Part shown: positions 52,237 through 60,785 of the stretch, piece after piece
Numbering within the stretch: position 1 is the stretch's first letter
How the letters are laid out: each line of letters begins with the position of its first letter
NCBI GenBank assembly: GCA_964640795.1
Contig: CAZXIN010000021.1
Span: 1-64,000, forward strand
Source of the DNA: M269 sp964640795
GTDB taxonomy: Bacteria; Pseudomonadota; Gammaproteobacteria; Enterobacterales; Alteromonadaceae
Length of the DNA: 64,000 bases
Direction of reading: 5' to 3'
The notes under the pieces: generated by a model
Database searches by the model: none
What the model was told of the DNA's origin: nothing
What the model saw: only the letters and a program-made list of their open reading frames with translations
Made by a program: the position numbers and the translations under genes

Positions 52237-53382
52237 TTAAGCAACGGCTTTTTCTAGAATAGCTCGACTCTCTTTTAGCGTCACTGCTTCATTTTCGCCT
52301 AACTGTGTCATGCCATGCGTTGTTAACCGATCGATGATAGCGTCGATAGCATCCGCTTTAGAGCTGGTGTGCTCAGTGAGTTGCGTAGGTACATTCAACT
52401 TTTGATAAAAAGCCTCAATGTGTTGGATCGTCAGCTCAGCTAAATCTTCGCTATCGGGTAGCATAAAAACATTACGGCCCATTTGTTCCAGCTTCGCTTT
52501 TTTAACTGAGAGTTGGTTCCTCAATAACCAAGGTTGCACAATGGCAAGTGAACGTGCGTGATCCACACCATAAAGTGCAGTGAGTTCATGCCCTATCATA
52601 TGCGTTGCCCAATCTTGTGCCACGCCTAGCCCAATTAATCCATTTAAAGCTTGGTTGGCTGACCACATTAAATTAGCACGCCATTGATCGTCCTGCTTAT
52701 CGAAGTTATCACCTAAATGTTTCAAACCCTTTAATAAAGCTTCTGCGTAGCCTTCTTGTACCAAAGCACCTGTTGGAGATGTAAGGTATTGCTCGCAGAC
52801 ATGTACCCAAGCATCAACAACGCCATTGGCTAATTGTTTCTCAGGTAAAGTCTTCATAACATCTGGATCCATCACCGCGAATACCGGTTTTACCAACGGA
52901 TTGAAAAACGCCAATTTGTCCTGTGTTTCTGCTTTAGTGACGACAGAGTATGCATTGGATTCAGAGCCTGTCGCTGGAATAGTTAATACCACGGCCAAGG
53001 GGATTGCATCGGTTATCGTGTGCTTGCCTTCCATAATGTCCCAGCCGTCACCGTCGTAACAAATGGCAGCTGCAGCATATTTTGCACCGTCAATGACCGA
53101 CCCACCGCCCACGGCGAGGATAAAGTCGACATTTTCTTTACGAGCCAGATCGACAGCCTTAGTCATGGTCTCAAATGTTGGGTTCGCTTCAACACCTCCA
53201 AACTCAAGCCACTGGTGCCCTTGAAGCGCGTTTGCAACTTGATCATAAATGCCGTTCTTTTTGATCGACCCAAAGCCATAAATAACCAACACTTTTTTGT
53301 CGGCAGGTATCAACTCGCTAATGCGCTGAATTTGGCCCTGACCGAACTCAATTTGGGTGCTGTTTGAATAAGAAAAATTCAT
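52237..53382 (-). CDS. Iron-containing alcohol/aldehyde dehydrogenase (YqhD/BDH-like)
   Basis: A 381-residue enzyme. The NAD(P)-binding half has VLVIYGFGSIKKNGIYDQV and AVGGGSVIDGAKYAAA; the metal half has VVDAWVHVCEQYL, MIGHELTALYGVDHARSLAIV with the metal histidines. It follows the YqhD/butanol-dehydrogenase branch, NADPH-dependent reduction of aldehydes to alcohols. It lies 61 bases after the quinone reductase gene in an operon divergent from LysR, so a detoxification role against reactive aldehydes is likely. Confidence 0.9.
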   Translation of the reverse strand: MNFSYSNSTQIEFGQGQIQRISELIPADKKVLVIYGFGSIKKNGIYDQVANALQGHQWLEFGGVEANPTFETMTKAVDLARKENVDFILAVGGGSVIDGAKYAAAAICYDGDGWDIMEGKHTITDAIPLAVVLTIPATGSESNAYSVVTKAETQDKLAFFNPLVKPVFAVMDPDVMKTLPEKQLANGVVDAWVHVCEQYLTSPTGALVQEGYAEALLKGLKHLGDNFDKQDDQWRANLMWSANQALNGLIGLGVAQDWATHMIGHELTALYGVDHARSLAIVQPWLLRNQLSVKKAKLEQMGRNVFMLPDSEDLAELTIQHIEAFYQKLNVPTQLTEHTSSKADAIDAIIDRLTTHGMTQLGENEAVTLKESRAILEKAVA

Positions 53383-53443
53383 AGTGTTTACTCTCTTTAA
53401 ATAACGTCCCGCTTACCTATTCACGGGTTAAAACTCGTGATGA

Positions 53444-53971
53444 CTACTTTCTTTCTGCTGCAATACGTGCCAAATAGCGTGTCGTAGATTGCGCAATGTC
53501 ATCTTTGTTGGCCGTCGCAGCGCCATGAAAAACAAAGGGCGCTTTATAATCCATTTGAGTCATATCAAGGGTTTGTTGAACAGGCCTTAGTAACTCGTCA
53601 ATCGAGTACTTATTGTCACCGCTGCTTTGGTAAGACTCTTGTGTGCAACCTGTCGAAATAGCCAATGAAGCACGTTTACCTTTAAGTGCCTCACCTTCTG
53701 TGCCGTATGCCCAACCGTAAGTGAGCACATCATCGAGCCATTTCTTCATTAGCGGGGGCACCGAATACCAAAAAAAAGGGAATTGAAACACAACAAAGTC
53801 GTGCTCAGCCATGAGCTTTTGTTCCCGTGTTACGTCAAACTGCCAATTAGGGTAATTGGCATAAGCTAGGTTAAGTGTGACATCGTTCGACTGTTTTAGT
53901 GCTTCTACCCAAGCAGTATTGACAGACGATGACGCTAAATCCGGATGAAATACATTAACAAGCACATTCAT
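53444..53971 (-). CDS. NAD(P)H:quinone oxidoreductase family flavoprotein
   Basis: A 175-residue flavodoxin-fold protein. Features are FHPDLASSSVNTAWVEAL, FVVFQFPFFWYSVPPLMKKWLDDVLTYGWAYG and GKRASLAISTGC, typical of the KefF/YwrO/MdaB-type FMN or FAD quinone reductases. It should reduce quinones or electrophiles with two electrons in the cytoplasm. It lies 28 bases after the lumazine-binding-like gene and shares an operon with the dehydrogenase. Confidence 0.9.
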   Translation of the reverse strand: MNVLVNVFHPDLASSSVNTAWVEALKQSNDVTLNLAYANYPNWQFDVTREQKLMAEHDFVVFQFPFFWYSVPPLMKKWLDDVLTYGWAYGTEGEALKGKRASLAISTGCTQESYQSSGDNKYSIDELLRPVQQTLDMTQMDYKAPFVFHGAATANKDDIAQSTTRYLARIAAERK

Positions 53972-53999
53972 ACTAAACTCCTTATGACAACAAGCGGCT

Positions 54000-54368
54000 T
54001 TACTTCATCACCGTAGTGAAGGTTTTACTGACAATTCGCCAGCCCGTGTTTAAGCGTAACAAGGTGAGGTAGTCGTAAAAATGTCTGTCTGGCATATCAA
54101 GGTGTACCTTAACGAAAGCCATGTCATTGGTGACCTCAACAGCCAGAATTTTGCCTGTGTGCGCAGGGAGTTCTCCTGACGACGCATAAGCAACTAAAGC
54201 GTCTCGTGGTATAAACTGTAAGTTACCTTGCTCATCTAAGGTGTGTAAGTTAGTGCTTGAATAGAAAGCTTGTTCAAGGTGATCTTTCGCAGTTTCTGTT
54301 TTTTGTAAGCCTGACAGATAATGATTGACAGTTTCGACAACGGCTTCTTGTTCTGCATGAGTCGACAT
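54000..54368 (-). CDS. NTF2-like putative lumazine-binding protein
   Basis: A 122-residue protein with the NTF2-like pattern of the putative lumazine-binding family (EAVVETVNHYLSGLQKTETAKDHLEQAFYSS, then LDMPDRHFYDYLTLLRLNTGWRIVSKTF). It is the first gene of a minus-strand operon starting just after the divergent LysR gene. A role in the aldehyde/quinone stress response is an inference from operon position. It resembles the other NTF2-like gene at the operon end only in fold. Confidence 0.82.
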   Translation of the reverse strand: MSTHAEQEAVVETVNHYLSGLQKTETAKDHLEQAFYSSTNLHTLDEQGNLQFIPRDALVAYASSGELPAHTGKILAVEVTNDMAFVKVHLDMPDRHFYDYLTLLRLNTGWRIVSKTFTTVMK

Positions 54369-54474
54369 TATATTTTCTCCACATTTGTTTGCCTCGATCG
54401 TGAGGCTTAATCAATGAAGCGTATTGTAATTGTTGTTATGTGAGATGATAATATAGTCATATTGCAAATAACTA

Positions 54475-54488
54475 TTGCAGGTGTGCAA
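54475..54488. promoter_or_regulatory. Candidate LysR operator TTGCA-ggtg-TGCAA
   Basis: A perfect 5-bp inverted repeat ending two bases before the LysR start, in the 122-bp gap shared with the divergent operon. A further TTGCA lies 13 bases upstream (54462). The half-site spacing fits a LysR-type recognition site or its autoregulatory part. Confidence 0.45.
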
Positions 54489-54490
54489 CA

Positions 54491-55366
54491 ATGTCTTTGT
54501 TTGAAGGTATCCCCGAATTTATTGCTGTAGCAGAAACTCAAGGCTTTACGTCCGCTGCGCGGCAGCTTGGTGTATCAACCTCTCATGTGAGCCGGCGGGT
54601 TGCTGATCTAGAATCACGCTTAGGGTTAGCATTAGTTGCTCGCACCACAAGGCAAGTTAAATTAACTAATGCCGGCGTCATTTATTACGAACGCTGCGTA
54701 GAGTTAGTTAACGGTATAGACCAAGCGAACGAAATCGTGACCGCCGGACAAATTGAGCTCAGCGGGTTATTAAGAGTGACCGCTGCAGGTGAGTTCGCAG
54801 AAAAAGCCGTTGTGCCAGCCTTGCTCGAATTTCTGACCCAACACCCCAACTTAAACTTAGAGTTAGATTACAACACACGTAACGTTAATTTTGTTGAAGA
54901 AAACTTTGATTTCGCCCTACGATTTGGTGCTTTGCCCGACTCAAACTTGATAGCAAGAAAACTATCTGAGCACGACTATATGGCCGCGGCTAGCCCGGCT
55001 TATTTAAAGGCACATGGCACACCCATGCATCCACAAGATCTCACTGCACATGCGTGTATTGTGACAACCTACAATCGTTGGCCGTTTACGGATGGTGACC
55101 AAACGCTCGACATTACTGTCAATGGTCGAGTAAAAGCGAACAATATAAAAACTGTGGTGAACGCCTGCAAAGCTGGACTCGGCATTGCCTATATACCTAA
55201 AACAAGTTTTGGTGGTGTTTTTGAAACAGGCGAATTGCAGCCAGTATTAAATCAATATTGGCAAAACCGAGGCGCAACTTGGATTGTTTACGCCAACCGG
55301 AAATACCTACCAGCTAGGGCCAGATTAGCTATCGACTTTTTAATGCAAAAGTTTCAGTGTAATTGA
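54491..55366 (+). CDS. LysR-family transcriptional regulator
   Basis: A 291-residue regulator. The winged helix-turn-helix is ETQGFTSAARQLGVSTSHVSRRVADLE, followed by the linker and the effector domain (LLRVTAAGEFAEKAVVPALLEFL, VNACKAGLGIAYIPKTSF). It is divergent from the five-gene detoxification operon, its probable target. Its last 13 bases overlap the convergent DUF2147 gene end. The effector is unknown; reactive aldehydes or quinones are guesses from neighbours. Confidence 0.9.
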   Translation: MSLFEGIPEFIAVAETQGFTSAARQLGVSTSHVSRRVADLESRLGLALVARTTRQVKLTNAGVIYYERCVELVNGIDQANEIVTAGQIELSGLLRVTAAGEFAEKAVVPALLEFLTQHPNLNLELDYNTRNVNFVEENFDFALRFGALPDSNLIARKLSEHDYMAAASPAYLKAHGTPMHPQDLTAHACIVTTYNRWPFTDGDQTLDITVNGRVKANNIKTVVNACKAGLGIAYIPKTSFGGVFETGELQPVLNQYWQNRGATWIVYANRKYLPARARLAIDFLMQKFQCN

Positions 55367-55797
55367 GCCGTGTCAGCTCTTAGCCAAGTTTGCGTCCGGT
55401 AAAAGAAACCCACGTAACCACGCAGTTTTAAATCATCGCCATCAAGCCAGATTTTGGCCGTGTACTTTTTACCTTTCTCAGAATCGATAATAAAACCTTC
55501 TTCCCAAATACCATCATCGAATTGGCTAAACTGCATCCAAGCCGTTCCTTTGATCGGCTTATCCAAAAACACACTGAGTTTACCTGTGCACTTTTTGCAA
55601 ACATCAGACGCTTTTGCATTGGGGTAATCCACAATTTTTCCAATCAGTTCGTTACCTTGGGTTTCGATCTGCCAGATCGCCGTCACCTCACCACTTTCAT
55701 CATCAATGCTCTGCCAAAAGCCGTCAAAACCTCCTTGTGCAGAACAAGTAAAAGATAACGCGAGACTCACCCAAAAAATCACTACCGCCTTAAGCAT
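55354..55797 (-). CDS. DUF2147 exported protein
   Basis: A 147-residue protein with a signal peptide (VVIFWVSLALSFTCSAQGG). The mature part has GFWQSIDDESGEVTAIWQIE, VCKKCTGKLSVFLDKPIKGTAWM, GFIIDSEKGKKYTAKIWLDGDDLKLRGYVGFFYRTQTWLR, split here by motif, the hallmark of DUF2147 periplasmic proteins. Two cysteines in CKKC may form a redox or metal site. Role unknown; relatives are common in marine bacteria. Confidence 0.85.
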   Translation of the reverse strand: MLKAVVIFWVSLALSFTCSAQGGFDGFWQSIDDESGEVTAIWQIETQGNELIGKIVDYPNAKASDVCKKCTGKLSVFLDKPIKGTAWMQFSQFDDGIWEEGFIIDSEKGKKYTAKIWLDGDDLKLRGYVGFFYRTQTWLRADTAQLH

Positions 55798-56101
55798 GAA
55801 CTTACCTCCAATTCACAATGAGATAATCATATCTTATTGTGACGACATACCTAGCATAAGTTATTTACGAAAATAACCAGAGCCTAACAAGTATTGGTTG
55901 CTTCACTGCTCTCTCTGCTGCACCTTGCAACGTACGATACGACTTAGGCTACGTGACGAAACGCCCAAATTGTGAGTTGAGTGGATATTGACATCTTTCT
56001 AAGTACATAATGGTAAATAAATAACACGAAACTTGTAGACAAATGTGAGATAAAAAATTATGATAAATTTATTGTCAATAGGTAAGTTGTATCTTTAAAG
56101 C
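55798..56101. other. Intergenic region
   Basis: A 304-bp AT-rich gap between the DUF2147 and XRE genes. It should hold divergent promoters. I see no supported open frame and no strong repeat. Confidence 0.45.
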
Positions 56102-56416
56102 ATGAGAAACAGAGCAAAAATCAATGTGGCGTTACTCAAGGCGATGAGAAAAGAAGCCGGTTTAACGCAAAAAGAGTTAGGAGAGAGTATAGGCATTAGC
56201 CGTGAAACTGTCTCCGCGATCGAAAACGAAAAGCCCGAAAGCATTAACAGCCTTGAGGCTGAAGTGATTTCAGCATGGCATCTGACTTGCCAACAACGTG
56301 TATCCTCAGACACTGGCGCAGAATTTTTGGGCCATATCATGAAATACTTCGGGTTTTCTGAGCAAAATCTTATTAATATGGTGAAAAAGTTATCGAGCGC
56401 TAACAAGCGGGACTAA
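56102..56416 (+). CDS. Small XRE-family transcriptional regulator
   Basis: A 104-residue protein with a Cro/C1-type helix-turn-helix at residues about 10-62 (LKAMRKEAGLTQKELGESIGISRETVSAIEN). The remaining 40 residues are helical and resemble a dimer or membrane-proximal region. It lies directly before the membrane protein gene (2 bases to the next open frame), so the two are probably one transcript. Confidence 0.8.
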   Translation: MRNRAKINVALLKAMRKEAGLTQKELGESIGISRETVSAIENEKPESINSLEAEVISAWHLTCQQRVSSDTGAEFLGHIMKYFGFSEQNLINMVKKLSSANKRD

Positions 56417-56502
56417 CCATCAATATTAAAAAGCTATTTGACGCTGGGAAAAATGCAACCTCTCTCAGCGTTAAGTATTACTTCAATAGAGTACTCTTCT
56501 TT

Positions 56503-57174
56503 TTGACTACGCCCACTCTGGTGTGGTTACTATATCTTTATGGTGATAACTCAACACATTTTGACTCTATTTATATCGGTGCATTGGGTTTGAGTTGTGT
56601 ATTTTGTTGGCAAGACAAAGATACATTAGGTGCTTTATTTATTTTGCTAGCGTACTGGGTATCTTCGAAAATACTGATTAACGTCCCAGATGAGTGGCCT
56701 TATTGGTTGTTGATTTACGGCGGTAGTGCAACCGTGTGTTGGTATTATTTCCATAATTTTGCAGCAAAGCTCGCCTTTATCATTGTGTTATACAGTGTCC
56801 TAGCCGAAGGGGTGTGGTGGTTTCAAGAGTATGCAGATAAGCCTGAAGTTCATTACTATGTAGGGTTATTAACAGTCACTGTTTGGATAAGGCAGCTTCT
56901 ATTTAATCGAATATTCATTGCTGATAAGTATTTTAATTATACCTCAGGTAAAACAGGTTTAGATACGCATGCTAGAGGCATTCTTTATTTGGATTTCGTT
57001 GTTATTTTGGCAATGACAGTAGAATACTTTGTGAGGCATCTTGGTGGAGTTAGCGATGCTTCGACCGTTTACTATTTATATTCTCCTCTGACACAAGTGA
57101 TTTCGGGCATGACACTAGCTGCTATTTATATGCACTATTTTAATAATCAGTCCAAAAAATACCTTTCCGCTTAG
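56503..57174 (+). CDS. Membrane protein of unknown function, start uncertain
   Basis: The shown start is the TTG at 56503 (223 residues). About seven hydrophobic helices are present, aromatic-rich (GLSCVFCWQDKDTLGALFILLAYW). The same frame is open back to about 56417, directly after the XRE stop, and the extra 28 residues (start near NIKKLFDAGKNATSL) look like a natural soluble N-terminus. No ATG, GTG or TTG lies in that stretch; ATC or ATT codons do. Either a rare non-canonical start is used, or translation is coupled to the XRE stop, or the TTG is right without a ribosome site. Function unknown. Confidence 0.6.
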   Translation: MTTPTLVWLLYLYGDNSTHFDSIYIGALGLSCVFCWQDKDTLGALFILLAYWVSSKILINVPDEWPYWLLIYGGSATVCWYYFHNFAAKLAFIIVLYSVLAEGVWWFQEYADKPEVHYYVGLLTVTVWIRQLLFNRIFIADKYFNYTSGKTGLDTHARGILYLDFVVILAMTVEYFVRHLGGVSDASTVYYLYSPLTQVISGMTLAAIYMHYFNNQSKKYLSA

Positions 57175-57273
57175 CCTGTTTCTTCAACAATTCATCAATT
57201 CCTAACCTGTGGCATAATAATGTTGAGTGTGGAGTACGTTCCACATTTTTTAACTTACTTAGGAATATCTATT

Positions 57274-57435
57274 ATGAAAAAATCTAAACTACTACTCGCT
57301 TCTGTTCTTGTTTCTTCTATTTTGGTTTCTGGATATGGCATGGCTGGTCCTAGTGATAAGAAGAAGCTTGAGCCATTCACAAAAGCGTCAGTTCAGTCAA
57401 CACCTATGGCGACTCATAGATTTCTTGATTTTTAA
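57274..57435 (+). CDS. Small secreted peptide
   Basis: A 53-residue product from ATG 57274, with AGGA nine bases upstream, chosen over the 57220 start. A signal peptide runs to about residue 24 (LASVLVSSILVSGYGMAGP). The mature part is short, basic and proline-containing (SDKKKLEPF). I do not recognise a family. A tandem REP array follows. Confidence 0.6.
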   Translation: MKKSKLLLASVLVSSILVSGYGMAGPSDKKKLEPFTKASVQSTPMATHRFLDF

Positions 57436-57614
57436 TCTCCTCAGGAAGAGTAGAACATTCTTTGAGGGGAAAAGGCATTCCCCACCCTTCTTTTACAGTG
57501 TTAAAAAAGGACTTTGACTTCAGAACCGATACCCATCGGGAATCACTGCTACTCACTCCCCGCCTAACACAAGACCCATCACTAAACGGGCTCCCCTCCA
57601 CGGAACAGAAGCCA

Positions 57615-58119
57615 CCTGTGAGACAGGGGCTACTGTGGGACCGATTTCAATCGGGAATGACTCAATGTTGGTTGTATTTTTCTCGGTTAAAACCACTCTC
57701 ACAAAGAATGATTATAGGACTGAGTCCACCTGTGAGACAGAAGCTCCTGTAGGACCGACTTTAGTCGGGAATGACTCAATATTGGTTGTATTTTTCGCGG
57801 TTAAAACCATTCCTACAAAGAATGATTGTGGGACTGAGTCTACCTGTGAGACAGGGGCTACTGTGGGACCGACTTTAGTCGGGAATGACTCAATATTGGT
57901 TGTGTTTTTCGCGGTTAAAACCACTCCCACAAAGAATGATTATAGGACTGAGTCCACCTGTGAGACAGGGACTACTGTGGGACCGACTTTAGTCGGGAAT
58001 GACTCAATGTTGGTTGTATTTTTCGCGGTTAAAACCACTCCCACAAAGAGGTTGATTGTGGGACTGAGTCAACCTGTGAGACAGAAGCTATTGTGGGACC
58101 GACTTTAGTCGGGAATTAT
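57615..58119. repeat. Tandem REP/BIME array, 114-bp period, about 4.4 copies
   Basis: Units start at AGACAG: 57621, 57735, 57849, 57963 and 58079 (spacing 114, 114, 114, 116). Each carries a palindrome TGTGGGACCGA...TCGGGAATG and, in inverted orientation, TGTGGGAGTGG...ACCGCGAA, the same two types as the array at 25823-26262, with a third REP-like head (TGTGGGACTGAGTC). The last unit contains a two-base insertion and stops after the first element. It separates the small-peptide gene from the AAA+ gene end. The flank at 57530-57610 holds degenerate copies. Confidence 0.9.
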
Positions 58120-58158
58120 CGTTATGCATTAATAGCCTGCAGCCTTAATTAGCTGAAG

Positions 58159-60312
58159 TTAAGACCAGTTCCGTGGCCTGACGTCTTCAATAAAAAAGTA
58201 ATGTACTTGTTCATCTAACTCAGAAGACACTGTTGTATTGGTAAAAGCTTGGTCATGAGCATCATGCATTAACTCTTGATGTTGACTTGCTGTCATAGGG
58301 GATTTACCAGCCCAGGCCGCAAAGCGCCTAACCATTTGCTCATCAATATGTGTCACTGCTATGTCGAGTTTACCATTTATGATTTCATTGGTTGGTAACT
58401 GCCCTGTAGCTTGTGTGAAACGATAAAAATCTTTTTGGGTCAGTGGTTTACGGTCAACCCATAAGCCATGTTGGGGTCTGGAAGGTGTATCATGGGAAAA
58501 TGAGCTATTTAGCCTACTTATAGGCAATGAGCTAATGTATTGCATCTCGTTTTGTAACTGATCAACAAGCTTTTGTCTTAACATACATACTTGATCGGCC
58601 CTGTTACTACCTTCCCAATCGTCAATATTACCCAAACAATGAATGCTGTTATATAAGTCAACACCAGCAATTGCCTCGTTAAGCTGTTGCTCCTGTCCAT
58701 ACATGAGGTAAGCGATCATGGCCGTTACTGAAGCAACGCTATATTGTGAGTGCAGTTCGCTTCTTAGCTTACCAAGTGCTTCGTCAATGTCGGTAAAGGG
58801 GAATTGGTCAATAACAGACGCAAGAGGCTGAGCATGTTGTATGACTTTCAAAACAGCCAATTCCGCTTGAGATTGGTTGTTTTTAGGAGGAAGTCTTGCA
58901 GGTTGATTTTTATTCGCTTCTCTCTCAATCCTCTTATGCATGAGTTTGCGGATATTGGTGCTAATGGCGTTGCATCGTTTTAACACAGGTGATGGAGCAC
59001 TCTCAATTTTATGATTTTTAGAGTCACTGTTCTTAGCTGCTTTCTTTGCGGCCTCATACCGCTCTTTTTCTTTTAGTTCATCAGCTATTTCAACATCCCA
59101 TTTTTTGCCAGCTACTTTCAATTTTTTTTCTTTAAGCAGACAGTAAATTTGTCGCGCACCTCTTAAAGCCAGGCTTTCATAGCCTGGATTCTTTAGCTGC
59201 TGCTCTTTATCTAGCTCTATAAGGGCCTCTGCAATGACATCGAACGATTCCCCATTTTTTGATAATATTGTGTTAATCAGCAGGGCAGTCCCGGATAGTT
59301 CAGTACTCTGTTCTTCAACTGTTCCGTTTGTATTTGCAATTGATTTCATTGGTGTGTCTGCAATTGGTTTTATAGCAGACTCTGTTTGTTCAGTACTTGT
59401 TGAGGTAGTTTGTTCATTCAATGTATCTAAGGCAGATGAAAAGTCAGCTAGTTTGTTCTTAACATTCAGAACCTTTTCTATTAACTGCTTGCTAATGAGC
59501 AATTTGCCGTTTCCTTTCTTATAGTTGTTGCCGAGCTTCATTGCGAGAGTATTAAGTGTTCTCAAGCTTTCTGGGTATTTCAGCTGCTTGAGTGTATCTA
59601 GACCATCCGACGTATATTCAAAATCTGGACATTCCTTTTCAATCAAATCTTCATTCTCCATAAGAAAACTCATGAGTATCAAAGGTATATCGTCCATACG
59701 GTCTTTTAGAAATGGGATGCAAATAGGTGACATGGTAATTCTGTGGTAAAGGTCTAGCTCGAATTTACCTTCTTCTATTAACCTTGGGACATTCTTATTC
59801 ACCGCGATGATAAATTTACATTTAGGCGGTACATGTTTGTCTACACCTAAGCTTTTAAATAGTGGGGCTCCTGTGTCGAATGGCTGGAGCAGTTTGCGTT
59901 GTATAGGAAGAGCAGTGTGATGAAATTCGTCAAGAAGTAAGTAACCACCTGCAGCTAGGTTGATTGCACCTGTTTGGTATTTCAGGTTCATATAACCATC
60001 TTTATGTGTGCCAAATAGTGAGGCAGACAATACGTCGAGATTCTTTTCTGCCATATTCATGACTTCCAAAATCATTGTGCGTTTAGATTCTTGCTCAGCA
60101 TAGGCTTTAATTGCTTCGGCAAATTTATTCTTTCCGGAGCCGGGTTCACCAATTAAGTAAATAATTTTATTTTGATAGGATTGTTTTAGCTCCTTTATGG
60201 CATCACACAGTGGGCTACCAGGTGCATGAACCAGTATCTTAGTTAATTCGTTGCCACAATTCGGGCAAGTTTCGGATTCTAGGTAACGAGACGCTATCGG
60301 CCTTTGAGCCAT
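58159..60312 (-). CDS. NtrC-like AAA+ ATPase with zinc knuckle and FGE-like C-terminus
   Basis: A 717-residue protein. It begins with a CPNCG zinc knuckle (C16, C19). An AAA+ domain at about 35-260 shows GEPGSGKN (Walker A, 55-62), LLLDEF (Walker B, D128-E129) and DLYHRI with an arginine finger at about 191, all as in sigma-54 activators, but SLFGTHKDGYMNL replaces the GAFTGA loop, so it should not activate sigma-54 polymerase. A lysine-rich helical region covers about 270-600. The last 100 residues (RKPLTQKDFYRFTQATGQLP, RRFAAWAGKSPMTASQHQELM) resemble a degenerate formylglycine-generating-enzyme fold. Divergent from a giant unknown protein; possible defence or conflict role. Confidence 0.75.
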   Translation of the reverse strand: MAQRPIASRYLESETCPNCGNELTKILVHAPGSPLCDAIKELKQSYQNKIIYLIGEPGSGKNKFAEAIKAYAEQESKRTMILEVMNMAEKNLDVLSASLFGTHKDGYMNLKYQTGAINLAAGGYLLLDEFHHTALPIQRKLLQPFDTGAPLFKSLGVDKHVPPKCKFIIAVNKNVPRLIEEGKFELDLYHRITMSPICIPFLKDRMDDIPLILMSFLMENEDLIEKECPDFEYTSDGLDTLKQLKYPESLRTLNTLAMKLGNNYKKGNGKLLISKQLIEKVLNVKNKLADFSSALDTLNEQTTSTSTEQTESAIKPIADTPMKSIANTNGTVEEQSTELSGTALLINTILSKNGESFDVIAEALIELDKEQQLKNPGYESLALRGARQIYCLLKEKKLKVAGKKWDVEIADELKEKERYEAAKKAAKNSDSKNHKIESAPSPVLKRCNAISTNIRKLMHKRIEREANKNQPARLPPKNNQSQAELAVLKVIQHAQPLASVIDQFPFTDIDEALGKLRSELHSQYSVASVTAMIAYLMYGQEQQLNEAIAGVDLYNSIHCLGNIDDWEGSNRADQVCMLRQKLVDQLQNEMQYISSLPISRLNSSFSHDTPSRPQHGLWVDRKPLTQKDFYRFTQATGQLPTNEIINGKLDIAVTHIDEQMVRRFAAWAGKSPMTASQHQELMHDAHDQAFTNTTVSSELDEQVHYFFIEDVRPRNWS

Positions 60313-60458
60313 GCTCTACCCCTGGAGGCGTTAAGGTGACGATCTTGGCTACGGTCGATATTGTTAACTGACAAACTATCCGATGTTCGCCGTATGTGTA
60401 GTCGGGAGTGGATTGCATTAATTATGTCGGTTTCGAAAGATTGGTTTAATGTGTTCAT
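60294..60458 (-). CDS. Small ORF coupled to the AAA+ gene
   Basis: A 54-codon frame beginning at ATG 60458 with AGGA six bases upstream (TTAGGAAAAAAAATG) and ending at TAG 60294-60296, overlapping the AAA+ start by 19 bases. Its product is basic and polar (NTLNQSFETDIINAIHSRLH, then an Arg/Ser-rich part) with no hydrophobic segment. It could be a leader peptide or a regulator translationally coupled to the AAA+ protein. The ribosome site is one of the best in this region; conservation is untested. Confidence 0.55.
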   Translation of the reverse strand: MNTLNQSFETDIINAIHSRLHIRRTSDSLSVNNIDRSQDRHLNASRGRAWLKGR

Positions 60459-60785
60459 TTTTTTTCCTAATTTAACCAGAAGTTTGTCTATGAACTTTCT
60501 GGGCGTTAAAAATTCAAATAATTGATGACTTTGCCAGTTATCAGGTTGAGTTGGGTAGTTATTGGCGTGATGCTAGACAGTAGATCAAACCAATAAACTG
60601 CAACATAATCTTACATTGTATAAATAGTAAGCTAGGCTACGTAGGTGGTCAAACTAATAAAATAGGTGTTTCAATACACATTTTTTGGTTGGATATACCT
60701 AAGTTGTCTAAATTATGTATTTTCTGGTAATGTAATTACTCTGTCTTTGTTTGTTTAGATTTTTCTGCCTAAATTGGAGGTGGTT
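60459..60785. other. Divergent intergenic region of the AAA+/giant-protein pair
   Basis: A 327-bp AT-rich gap between the small ORF and the giant gene. It should hold promoters for both directions. I see no clear palindrome or direct repeat and no further open frame. Confidence 0.45.

Noticed and set aside
57635..58108. 157-codon open frame across the 114-bp REP array, encoding a 38-residue repeat
   Set aside because: 114 bp is a multiple of three, so a frame in a tandem repeat stays open by chance. No ribosome site, and the DNA shows REP palindromes; treated as non-coding.
58159..60312. Sigma-54-dependent transcription activator
   Set aside because: The AAA+ core is similar, but the GAFTGA loop needed to contact sigma-54 is replaced and no DNA-binding Fis-type domain is evident at the C-terminus.
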